Shown: positions 1 to 4,955 of the stretch, piece after piece
How positions within the stretch are numbered: position 1 is the first letter of the stretch
Layout: each line of letters starts with the position of its first letter
NCBI GenBank assembly: GCA_014534385.1
Contig: JACVRP010000285.1
Coordinates: 1 to 5,181 of the forward strand
Length of the DNA: 5,181 nt
Source of the DNA: Cyanobacteria bacterium Co-bin13
Lineage (GTDB): Bacteria; Cyanobacteriota; Cyanobacteriia; Phormidesmidales; Phormidesmidaceae
Direction of reading: 5' to 3'
Translations under genes and position numbers: made by a program
The notes under the pieces: generated by a model
Told to the model about the DNA's origin: nothing
Seen by the model: only the letters and a program-made list of their open reading frames with translations
Database searches by the model: none

Positions 1-799
1 CATCAGGATCAGCCCCTACACCCAGGCGCACTCTGCCGTAGTCATTCCAGGTAAAGGCGCAGGGCCGCTCCTGGTCTAAAAACAGCTCAAACCACTGCCG
101 AGACACCCCTGGGTATTCATCGACATCGTCTCCTAATAGGGCGCAGTAGCGCTGCTGCAGCTTCTCCTGATACAGCGGGTGGGGCAACAAATAGCGCCAA
201 TACAGCTCGGTCATGATGCCGTAGGTAACAACCCCTTGCGCCAGGCACCAGTCTCGCCAGTCTAAAATGGCCTGCCCCATCGCCTCCCATACCTCCACCG
301 GGGCAAATCCAGGGGGAATGCCCTGCTTCAGCAGCGTGGGCAAGTCCTCAGCCGGAATGCCGTCGGAGGCGGCCAGCTGCAAAAAGTCGAGAGCGCGCCG
401 CACGGTCTGAGCGGGCTGCCAGCCCTGCACCAGGAGCAAGCCTTGCTCAATCTGGGGCTGCCACAGACGCGCCGCCAGCTCCTGCTCATTTTCGGGCCGC
501 AGCTTGAGCGGAAACTGGGCCGTTAGCCCCAGGCTTTGCACTAGCAGGGGCCAAAACAGGGTGATCTCATCCTGCATAAACCCGGCGGGCGTAGTCGTTA
601 CCACCGGGTAGCGGGCCTGGGTAGCCGTGGCGATGCGCTCCGCCAACCGGATGCGGTTGTCGCCGTTGGCAGCAAAAACCAGCAGCGAGGCCCCCTGGGC
701 GAGAGTATCAGCCTGGGTATCTGCGAAGGGGCCTAGCTGATCAATTAGCCAGGCCGTTTTGCCGCTGCGGGTTTGTCCGTTGAGCCAGAGGGCAGTCAT
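1..799 (-). CDS. UvrD-like superfamily 1 helicase/ATPase, N-terminal part (cut by window edge)
   Basis: This reading frame is open from an ATG at 799 to the left edge, giving 266 residues with no stop, so the C-terminal part lies outside. It begins MTALWLNGQTRSGKTAWL, with a Walker A P-loop (GQTRSGKT, residues 8-15). A VFAANGDNR stretch near residue 50 resembles SF1 motif Ia. DDVDEYP at residues 224-230 matches the helicase motif II (Walker B) of UvrD/Rep/RecB proteins, usually VDEYQD or similar. The last visible residues, RVRLGVGADPD, resemble the following motif III region. These features suggest an ATP-driven DNA helicase or related repair ATPase, but the substrate cannot be inferred. A weak ribosome site GAGG (807-810) lies 7 nt before the ATG. 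The gene follows psb34 on the same strand, but a strong terminator lies between them only 26 nt from the start. Family membership is fairly secure; exact function is not. Confidence 0.65.
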   Translation of the reverse strand, partial: MTALWLNGQTRSGKTAWLIDQLGPFADTQADTLAQGASLLVFAANGDNRIRLAERIATATQARYPVVTTTPAGFMQDEITLFWPLLVQSLGLTAQFPLKLRPENEQELAARLWQPQIEQGLLLVQGWQPAQTVRRALDFLQLAASDGIPAEDLPTLLKQGIPPGFAPVEVWEAMGQAILDWRDWCLAQGVVTYGIMTELYWRYLLPHPLYQEKLQQRYCALLGDDVDEYPGVSRQWFELFLDQERPCAFTWNDYGRVRLGVGADPD

Positions 800-824
800 G
801 GGAATGCCTCAAGGGAGGTGAAGG

Positions 825-863
825 AAAAAAGCACAGAGAGCGCAGCCAAAGCCGCGCTCTCTG
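825..863 (-). terminator. Rho-independent terminator after psb34
   Basis: On the minus strand a perfect 10-bp GC-rich stem (arms 854-863 and 834-843) is extended inward, past one A/C mismatch, by two GC pairs (851-852 with 845-846) and closed by a 4-nt loop (847-850). It is followed after three bases by six consecutive T residues (830-825). This is a textbook intrinsic terminator, 41 nt downstream of the psb34 stop codon. It ends about 25 nt before the start of the next minus-strand gene. Confidence 0.85.
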
Positions 864-875
864 CCTAAGTATGGG

Positions 876-881
876 ATTTTA
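876..881 (-). promoter_or_regulatory. Possible -10 box for the helicase gene, upstream of the terminator hairpin
   Basis: The minus strand reads TAAAAT here, 5 of 6 to the bacterial -10 consensus, between the psb34 stop and the terminator. No good -35 hexamer is seen at the usual spacing. If active, a transcript would start near 868 and carry the whole terminator hairpin as its leader. This is a weak prediction from the motif alone. Confidence 0.2.
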
Positions 882-904
882 GCCGGAGATTTAGAAAACC
901 TGAC

Positions 905-1075
905 TTAGGACACAGCAAAGGCTACGGCCATTAGACCACCAATGAGTGCGATCGCAACTCCACTCAGAATCATGTAGTTGCGCTTTTGATCAGCGGTAGG
1001 CGGTGCAGCCTCGTACATCTTGGGTTCAACCGCGAAGTTGTTTAGGCGTCCGCCCTCTTCAGTGGTATAAGGCAT
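905..1075 (-). CDS. psb34: Photosystem II assembly protein Psb34 (Ssl1498 family light-harvesting-like protein)
   Basis: This is a 56-residue protein beginning MPYTTEEGGRLNNFAVEP. It has a polar N-terminal arm of about 33 residues and a single membrane helix at roughly residues 34-55 (from YMILSGVAIALIGG). This layout, the conserved GGRLNNFAVEPKMY segment and the length match the cyanobacterial Ssl1498/Psb34 family as I recall it. Members of that family bind CP47-containing photosystem II assembly intermediates in the thylakoid membrane and resemble the high-light-inducible proteins in having one helix. The start is well supported: AAGGA (1084-1088) lies 8 nt before the ATG. The gene stands between glutathione peroxidase and the helicase gene, ends in a strong terminator, and is probably a single-gene transcript. 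A HIP1 octamer lies inside it (948-955). Identification is by recognition of the sequence, with no alignment run. Confidence 0.88.
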   Translation of the reverse strand: MPYTTEEGGRLNNFAVEPKMYEAAPPTADQKRNYMILSGVAIALIGGLMAVAFAVS

Positions 1076-1108
1076 AGCTTCGATCCTTATAATGTCGATT
1101 GGTTTAGA

Positions 1109-1126
1109 TTAGCAAAGATTTGTAGC
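1109..1126 (-). promoter_or_regulatory. HLR1-like (RpaB box) element upstream of psb34
   Basis: The minus strand reads GCTACAAATCTTTGCTAA, 34-51 nt before the psb34 start. Against the HLR1 consensus of two KTTACAWW octamers separated by 2 nt, the first half matches 7 of 8 and the second 6 of 8. HLR1 is the binding site of the response regulator RpaB, which controls many light-stress genes in cyanobacteria. A weak -10-like TCTAAA (1103-1108) overlaps or directly follows it, so a bound protein would cover the promoter. The match is imperfect and binding is inferred. Confidence 0.3.
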
Positions 1127-1142
1127 CGACCTCAAAACGGTC

Positions 1143-1175
1143 TTCAAAAGCTTTAGCTTTGATTAAGCTTTTGAA
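1143..1175. repeat. Perfect 11-bp inverted repeat between the peroxidase gene and psb34
   Basis: The arms TTCAAAAGCTT (1143-1153) and AAGCTTTTGAA (1165-1175) are perfectly complementary around an 11-nt centre. A second, overlapping palindrome AAAGCT-TT-AGCTTT occupies 1147-1160, so AGCTT occurs three times. On the minus strand it lies 58-90 nt after the peroxidase stop and 68-100 nt before the psb34 start. No T-run follows on either strand, so it is not a typical intrinsic terminator. It may be a processing or stabilising hairpin, or an operator. Confidence 0.6.
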
Positions 1176-1184
1176 ACCGCTGAT

Positions 1185-1202
1185 CTATTCCCTCAGGAAT
1201 AG
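1185..1202 (-). repeat. Short tight hairpin downstream of the glutathione peroxidase gene
   Basis: A perfect 7-bp stem (CTATTCC / GGAATAG) encloses a 4-nt loop, 30 nt after the peroxidase stop codon in the direction of transcription. There is no following T-run. It lies 9 nt from the larger inverted repeat at 1143-1175, so the two hairpins would form in tandem in an RNA reading through the gap. It may mark the 3' end of the peroxidase mRNA. Confidence 0.4.
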
Positions 1203-1232
1203 GGTCAAGGAGTGAACCTCTGCCTCAAAAAA

Positions 1233-1718
1233 TCAGCCTTTTAGCGCCGCTTCAACAGCGTTAACCAGTTCTGGGCTGTCGGGAGAAACGGCACTCTTAA
1301 AGCGGGCAATGGCATTGCCGGAACGATCGATCAAAAACTTCTCAAAGTTCCAGGCCACCTCGCCTGTGGGGTCAACGCCTTGGGTCAGCCGGGCATAGAG
1401 AGGATGCTGCTCTGGCCCTTTGGCATGGACTTTGTCTAGCAGGTCAAAGGTAACGCCGTAGTTGGTCGAACAAAATTCTTCGATTTTTTCTAGGCTGTCG
1501 GGCTCTTGCGCCCCAAAATCGTTGCAGGGAAAGGCTAAGATTCGCAGTCCGGCATCGCGATATTTCTCGTTCAGGGCTTCTAGCCCTTTGTACTGAGGCG
1601 TGTAGCCGCAGTAGGAAGCCACATTTACAATCAGCAGAACGTTGCCCACATAGTCTTTGAGGGGCTTTTCTTCACCCCAGGCAGTTTTGACGGCAATGTC
1701 AGTAACAGAGGTAGCCAT
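1233..1718 (-). CDS. Glutathione peroxidase family protein (Cys-type, two-cysteine, probably thioredoxin- or NADPH-dependent)
   Basis: This 161-residue protein, a normal length for bacterial and plant Cys-GPX, reduces hydrogen peroxide and lipid hydroperoxides. Counting from the ATG at 1718, the peroxidatic Cys37 lies in NVASYCGYT (Cys where animal enzymes have Sec). Gln71 (FGAQEP), Trp123 and Asn124 (WNFEKFL) complete the catalytic tetrad. Cys83 (EEFCS) is 46 residues after Cys37, the same spacing as the peroxidatic and resolving cysteines of yeast Gpx3, which points to reduction by thioredoxin rather than glutathione. Cyanobacterial homologues have been reported to use NADPH. No signal peptide is seen, so it is probably cytosolic. 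An in-frame GTG at 1730 would add four residues. I prefer the ATG because AGGTG (1728-1732) lies 9 nt before it and the catalytic Cys then falls at its usual position. It lies 90 nt after the MBL-fold gene on the same strand. Confidence 0.93.
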   Translation of the reverse strand: MATSVTDIAVKTAWGEEKPLKDYVGNVLLIVNVASYCGYTPQYKGLEALNEKYRDAGLRILAFPCNDFGAQEPDSLEKIEEFCSTNYGVTFDLLDKVHAKGPEQHPLYARLTQGVDPTGEVAWNFEKFLIDRSGNAIARFKSAVSPDSPELVNAVEAALKG

Positions 1719-1761
1719 AAAATTTTTCACCTATTTCAACAGCAAGCTTCGAGCCGGGAAC

Positions 1762-1785
1762 GCGATCGCCCCAAAGGGCCAGTCT
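1762..1785. repeat. Copy A of a short imperfect repeat containing a HIP1 site
   Basis: This 24-nt stretch in the spacer between the MBL-fold gene and the peroxidase gene matches 4975-4997 at 21 of 24 positions with one single-base gap. Shared blocks are GCGAT, GCCCCAA and GGCCAGTCT. Its first eight bases are the HIP1 octamer. The 5-bp inverted repeat CAAAG (1772-1776) / CTTTG (1784-1788) lies over its right end, and GCGAT/ATCGC (1762-1766/1792-1796) surrounds it, so it could fold into a small nested hairpin. Confidence 0.45.
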
Positions 1786-1808
1786 TTGAGCATCGCACTT
1801 TATAAGGA

Positions 1809-2597
1809 TTATCGGGTAACAGGGGTCGGGCGAGGTGATAGCGGTAACTCAGTGCGGCTCCCCACCGGCAGCTGCAAAACCTGAGTCTTGAGGCCGCGCT
1901 GATCTAGCGCAGCCTGCATTGTAGTAGCGCTGCCAATAACCTTCAGCAGAGACAGCAGCAGCCCCTGATACTGCACCTCACCGGCATCGGCAGTCGGCAG
2001 AATAATCTGCGGCTGCAGCCACTCTGCCAGCTGCAGCGCCGTTTTTTGGCCGCGAATCACCGGCCCCACCAGCGGCAGAGCCAGGTCCATAACAGGCGTG
2101 ATCACTACGTCTACGGGCGCTTCTTCTTTTAAGACAGGCTGGTTGTAGCCGTGGGGCTCGTAGAAGAGGGCGTGGCCGGAGGTGCGATCGCGCAGCACAT
2201 AACCATTTTCCAGCACCGTTGGCCCCATCGGAAAGCCTGGAACCGCCTTAATTTCCACCAAATCTTTCAGGACAAAGGTTTCCCCAGGGGCGAGCGCTGT
2301 GACCTCGGTGTAGCCCAAGTTCTGGGCGACCTTAGCCGCACTGGCCGAACCCACCACAGGAATGGACTTGTCTAAGCTTTTTAGCGTCGGCGGATGGGCG
2401 TGGTCCTCCAATCCCTGGCTCAGCAGAATTAGATCGACAGCGCCAATAGCGGGCAAAGGACGAGGACGTTCGCCCTTAAACAGCCATTCCTGATTGCCAA
2501 AAACCAGCGGACCCACCAGCCAGGGATCAACCAGCAAACGTTGACCCGCTATCTCTAGCAGCCAGGAATTGGTATCTAACCAGGTCGCAAACATCAT
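1809..2597 (-). CDS. Metallo-beta-lactamase-fold (UlaG-like) protein with degenerate metal-binding motif
   Basis: This 262-residue protein has the outline of the UlaG-like branch of the MBL fold. The N-terminal half has NSWLLEIAGQRLLVDPWL (residues 10-27, the usual G-x-x-ILIDPxL strand). The segment LLSQGLEDHAH (58-68) lies exactly where the zinc motif HxHxDH belongs, FYEPHGYN follows at 145-152, and a late IILPTAD segment (198-204) is where a final His normally occurs. In the main motif only Asp65 and His66 remain; the two leading histidines are Gln61 and Leu63. It may therefore bind one metal, bind it differently, or lack hydrolase activity. I recall similar SQGL-D-DH proteins in other cyanobacteria and in plants, which would make this a family trait rather than decay. 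The reading frame is intact. Two adjacent ATGs (2597, 2594) are possible; GAGG (2601-2604) is 6 nt from the second. Substrate unknown. Confidence 0.75.
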   Translation of the reverse strand: MMFATWLDTNSWLLEIAGQRLLVDPWLVGPLVFGNQEWLFKGERPRPLPAIGAVDLILLSQGLEDHAHPPTLKSLDKSIPVVGSASAAKVAQNLGYTEVTALAPGETFVLKDLVEIKAVPGFPMGPTVLENGYVLRDRTSGHALFYEPHGYNQPVLKEEAPVDVVITPVMDLALPLVGPVIRGQKTALQLAEWLQPQIILPTADAGEVQYQGLLLSLLKVIGSATTMQAALDQRGLKTQVLQLPVGSRTELPLSPRPTPVTR

Positions 2598-2610
2598 TTG
2601 CCTCTGCCTC

Positions 2611-2689
2611 AGGAGTGCTGACTAGGGAGCCTACTAACCAGGCGCGTTTCTCTATTGTAGGTTTTTGTTTAGATCTATTAAGCACTCCT
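2611..2689. repeat. Separated 9-bp inverted repeat in the MBL-fold gene's control region
   Basis: AGGAGTGCT (2611-2619) and AGCACTCCT (2681-2689) are perfectly complementary and 61 nt apart. One arm lies between the -35 and -10 boxes of the proposed promoter; the other is 14-22 nt before the start codon. It could be a pair of operator half-sites, but an arm length of 9 may be chance. Confidence 0.3.
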
Positions 2690-2703
2690 TTGGGGTTTGT
2701 CAA
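2675..2703 (-). promoter_or_regulatory. Promoter candidate for the MBL-fold gene
   Basis: The minus strand has an exact TTGACA (-35, 2698-2703), a 17-nt spacer and TAATAG (-10, 2675-2680, 3 of 6). This would start transcription near 2668, giving a leader of about 70 nt. An alternative is TTAATA (2676-2681), a 16-nt spacer and TACAAT (2654-2659, 5 of 6), partly overlapping and starting near 2647. One or both may be used. Confidence 0.5.
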
Positions 2704-2780
2704 AGCCAGCGATCTCTAGCGAGAAAGGCACGCGAGCCCGGATCAAAGGAAGGTCGAAAACTGCAACTATTTTTACAAAA

Positions 2781-2809
2781 TTGCCTAAATTCCGTGATCC
2801 CCGTATAAT
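2781..2809 (+). promoter_or_regulatory. SigA-type promoter of the M23 peptidase gene
   Basis: TTGCCT (-35, 2781-2786, 4 of 6), a 17-nt spacer and an exact TATAAT (-10, 2804-2809) form the best promoter in the window. Transcription should begin near 2816, leaving a 5' leader of about 41 nt to the ATG at 2857. It faces away from the MBL-fold gene promoter, with about 77 nt between the two -35 boxes and no recognisable feature there. Confidence 0.75.
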
Positions 2810-2856
2810 TCTTGAGGCTTGAAGTCTTAAGAGAATATAAAGCAGCTTTTCAGCGG

Positions 2857-3834
2857 ATGACAATTTTCCCCATGCTGACCCGTTTTCCTAAAAGCTACAC
2901 GGTGCTGATTGCAGGAACCGGCAAAGCCCCAATCACCCTGGCAATTAAACCCGTTCCCGTCCTCATTGCGGCCCTGGTCATAGTCGGCATTCCCGCTGGC
3001 GTGATTAGCTACCTAACCCACCACAGCACTCGCCTGGCCCAGGAAAACCGGGAATTGACCGATACCGCTAACGCTGTACTGACTGAGCTAAATACCCTCG
3101 ACAGTGAGATCGAAACCCTCAAGGAGAGGGCCGGGCTCTCTGAAACCGAGGCAGGGGGGTCTGATACGGAGTTTAGGGAAGATTCCCAAGATCGGAGCAG
3201 CCGGATCAACCTGGATCAAGCAATCAAGCAGGCACAGGAGCTCGATAGCCCTGGCAGCACGTCCGCAAACGCATCGCAGGGCGGACCTGCCCTACCCGTC
3301 AAAGCGGCCTCTCTTTTTAAGGCTGCCCAGCAAAGAATGCCAACGCTGGCCCTAGCCCTAGAGGCCGACGTCAAACCTGCTCTAGAAGAAACATTAGCTA
3401 AAGAAGCTGACCGGGAAGCAGCCTTTCCCAGTGGCTGGCCGCTGCAGGGCAAAGCCGAAATTTCTTCGGAGTTTGGCCTGCGCCGCAACCCCTTTGGCGG
3501 CAGCCGCTACGAAATGCACCAGGGGCTAGATTTTAGAGGGCCGATTGGCCGCCCTGTCTATGCCACTGCCGAGGGCCAGGTGATGGTTGCCAGCGCTGGC
3601 AACGGCTACGGCAAGCACATTGTGATTAATCACGACTACGGCTATGAAACGCTCTATGCCCACCTGTCGGACTTTAATGTAGAGGCCGGAGACAAAGTTA
3701 GACGGGGCGACCTGATTGGCTTTCTGGGCAACACGGGCCGTTCTTCAGGGCCTCACTTGCACTACGGCGTTTACCGCGACGGTCAGCCGGTCAACCCGCG
3801 CTATTACTTGAAGATTGAGGATTCGCAGTTGTAG
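2857..3834 (+). CDS. Membrane-anchored M23 family (LytM-type) peptidoglycan metallopeptidase
   Basis: This 325-residue protein probably cuts peptide cross-bridges of peptidoglycan in the periplasm. Residues 1-31 are basic and cytoplasmic, 32-54 form a membrane helix (from PVPVLIAALVIVGIPAG), and about 59-91 is a heptad-like coiled coil (LAQENRELTDTANAVL). About 92-193 is a polar, Ser/Gly/Glu-rich linker, and about 194-318 is the M23 domain. Zinc ligands are intact: His221 and Asp225 (HQGLD) and His302 of HLH, with His269 (YAHLS) and His300 as the expected catalytic histidines, so it should be active. This anchor, coiled-coil and LytM plan is common in cyanobacterial division or wall-remodelling enzymes. 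The open frame extends back to a TTG at 2812, but that codon lies upstream of the predicted transcription start (about 2816). ATG 2857 is preferred; ATG 2872 is an alternative. Neither has a clear Shine-Dalgarno site. aroC follows after 32 nt. Confidence 0.88.
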   Translation: MTIFPMLTRFPKSYTVLIAGTGKAPITLAIKPVPVLIAALVIVGIPAGVISYLTHHSTRLAQENRELTDTANAVLTELNTLDSEIETLKERAGLSETEAGGSDTEFREDSQDRSSRINLDQAIKQAQELDSPGSTSANASQGGPALPVKAASLFKAAQQRMPTLALALEADVKPALEETLAKEADREAAFPSGWPLQGKAEISSEFGLRRNPFGGSRYEMHQGLDFRGPIGRPVYATAEGQVMVASAGNGYGKHIVINHDYGYETLYAHLSDFNVEAGDKVRRGDLIGFLGNTGRSSGPHLHYGVYRDGQPVNPRYYLKIEDSQL

Positions 3835-3861
3835 GATCGAGAGATTACACTGTAGCGATCC
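3834..3861 (+). repeat. Inverted repeat in the M23-aroC spacer
   Basis: GGATCG (3834-3839, sharing its first base with the M23 stop codon) pairs with CGATCC (3856-3861). Between them lies a 9-bp palindrome TACA-C-TGTA (3846-3854). The structure fills the space just before the aroC start codon and could influence its translation or mRNA processing. No clear Shine-Dalgarno sequence precedes aroC. The arms are short, so functional meaning is uncertain. Confidence 0.35.
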
Positions 3862-3866
3862 GCATC

Positions 3867-4955
3867 ATGGGAAACTCCTTTGGCCATCTGTTCCGCATCA
3901 CCACCTTTGGCGAGTCCCACGGGGGTGGAGTGGGCGTTGTGATTGATGGCTGCCCTCCCCAGGTAGAAATCTCCGTCGAGGAGATTCAGGCCGAGCTAGA
4001 TCGCCGCCGTCCCGGTCAGAGCAAGATCACCACGCCCCGCAAGGAGGAGGACCGCTGCGAAATCCTCTCCGGCGTATTTGACGGCAAAACCCTGGGCACC
4101 CCCATCTCTATCATGGTGCGCAATAAGGACCAGCGGCCCCAAGACTACAGTGAGATGGCCACCACCTACCGCCCCTCCCACGCCGACGCCACCTACGACG
4201 CTAAGTACGGCATTCGCAACTACCAGGGCGGCGGGCGTTCTTCGGCGCGAGAAACGATTGGTCGGGTGGCGGCAGGTGCGATCGCAAAAAAAATCCTCCG
4301 CCAGTACTCCGGCTTAGAAATCATCGGCTACGTCAAGCGCATCCAGGATCTTGAAGGCACCATTGACCCCGAAACCGTCACCCTGGAGCAGGTCGAAAGC
4401 AACATCGTGCGCTGCCCCGATGCCGAAGCCGCCGAGCGCATGATCGACCGCATTGAGCAAGTTCGTGACCAGGGCGACTCGATTGGCGGCGTGGTCGAGT
4501 GCGTGGCCCGCAACGTTCCCCGAGGGCTGGGCGATCCCGTCTTTGACAAGCTAGAGGCCGACCTGGCCAAGGGCATGATGTCGCTGCCGGCCAGCAAAGG
4601 CTTTGAGCTAGGCTCCGGCTTCGCAGGCACCCTGCTCACCGGCAGCGAGCACAACGACGAGTTTTACACCGACGCAGAGGGCCATGTCCGCACCCGCACC
4701 AACCGCTCGGGCGGCACCCAGGGCGGCATCTCCAACGGCGAAAACATCATCATTCGGGTCGCCTTTAAGCCCACAGCCACCATTCGCAAAGCTCAAAACA
4801 CGGTGACCAACACTGGCGAAGAAACGGTGCTGTCGGCCAAGGGTCGCCACGATCCCTGCGTGCTGCCCCGAGCCGTGCCGATGGTCGAAGCGATGGTAGC
4901 CCTGGTGTTGTGCGATCACCTGCTGCGGCACCACGGGCAGTGCGAGCTGCTTTAA
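3867..4955 (+). CDS. aroC: Chorismate synthase
   Basis: This 362-residue enzyme, a normal length for the family, converts 5-enolpyruvylshikimate-3-phosphate to chorismate, the last step of the shikimate pathway feeding aromatic amino acids, folate and quinones. It needs reduced FMN and is cytosolic, usually a homotetramer. The three family signatures are present: GESHGGGVGVVIDGCPP (15-31), the GGGRSSARETIGRVAAGAIA block (121-140) and RSGGTQGGISNGENI (280-294). The conserved catalytic histidines are His18 (GESHG) and His105 (RPSHADATYD). RPGQSKITTPRKEED (48-62) and GRHDPCVLPRAVPMVEAM (326-343) are also intact, so the enzyme should be functional. The ATG start gives the standard MGNSFGHLFRITTFGESHG beginning. 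The gene lies 32 nt after the M23 gene with no promoter between, so the two are probably cotranscribed, a neighbour pairing with no evident pathway link. A HIP1 octamer lies at 4278-4285. Confidence 0.98.
   Translation: MGNSFGHLFRITTFGESHGGGVGVVIDGCPPQVEISVEEIQAELDRRRPGQSKITTPRKEEDRCEILSGVFDGKTLGTPISIMVRNKDQRPQDYSEMATTYRPSHADATYDAKYGIRNYQGGGRSSARETIGRVAAGAIAKKILRQYSGLEIIGYVKRIQDLEGTIDPETVTLEQVESNIVRCPDAEAAERMIDRIEQVRDQGDSIGGVVECVARNVPRGLGDPVFDKLEADLAKGMMSLPASKGFELGSGFAGTLLTGSEHNDEFYTDAEGHVRTRTNRSGGTQGGISNGENIIIRVAFKPTATIRKAQNTVTNTGEETVLSAKGRHDPCVLPRAVPMVEAMVALVLCDHLLRHHGQCELL

Noticed and set aside
1086..1091. TATAAG on the minus strand as a -10 box for psb34
   Set aside because: It is 5 of 6 to consensus, but transcription would begin about 4 nt before the ATG and exclude the good AAGGA ribosome site.
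1799..1804. TATAAA on the minus strand as a -10 box for the peroxidase gene
   Set aside because: It lies directly after the MBL-fold stop codon at a plausible distance, but no acceptable -35 hexamer is found at 16-18 nt, so it is not listed as a promoter.
1217..2611. 11-bp direct repeat CCTCTGCCTCA at 1217-1227 and 2601-2611
   Set aside because: About three exact 11-mer repeats are expected by chance in a 5-kb window, and one copy is explained by the ribosome-site region of the MBL-fold gene.
2678..2863. 61-residue minus-strand frame across the divergent control region
   Set aside because: It covers both proposed promoters and the M23 leader and has no recognisable protein features; a control region explains the DNA better.
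948..4285. Four GCGATCGC octamers considered as a regulatory motif
   Set aside because: This is the HIP1 octamer, known to be hugely over-represented across many cyanobacterial genomes; it is a taxonomic marker here, not a local signal.
4328..4654. 108-residue minus-strand frame inside aroC
   Set aside because: It is wholly antisense to aroC, Ser/Arg/Pro-rich, and has no recognisable motif or ribosome site.
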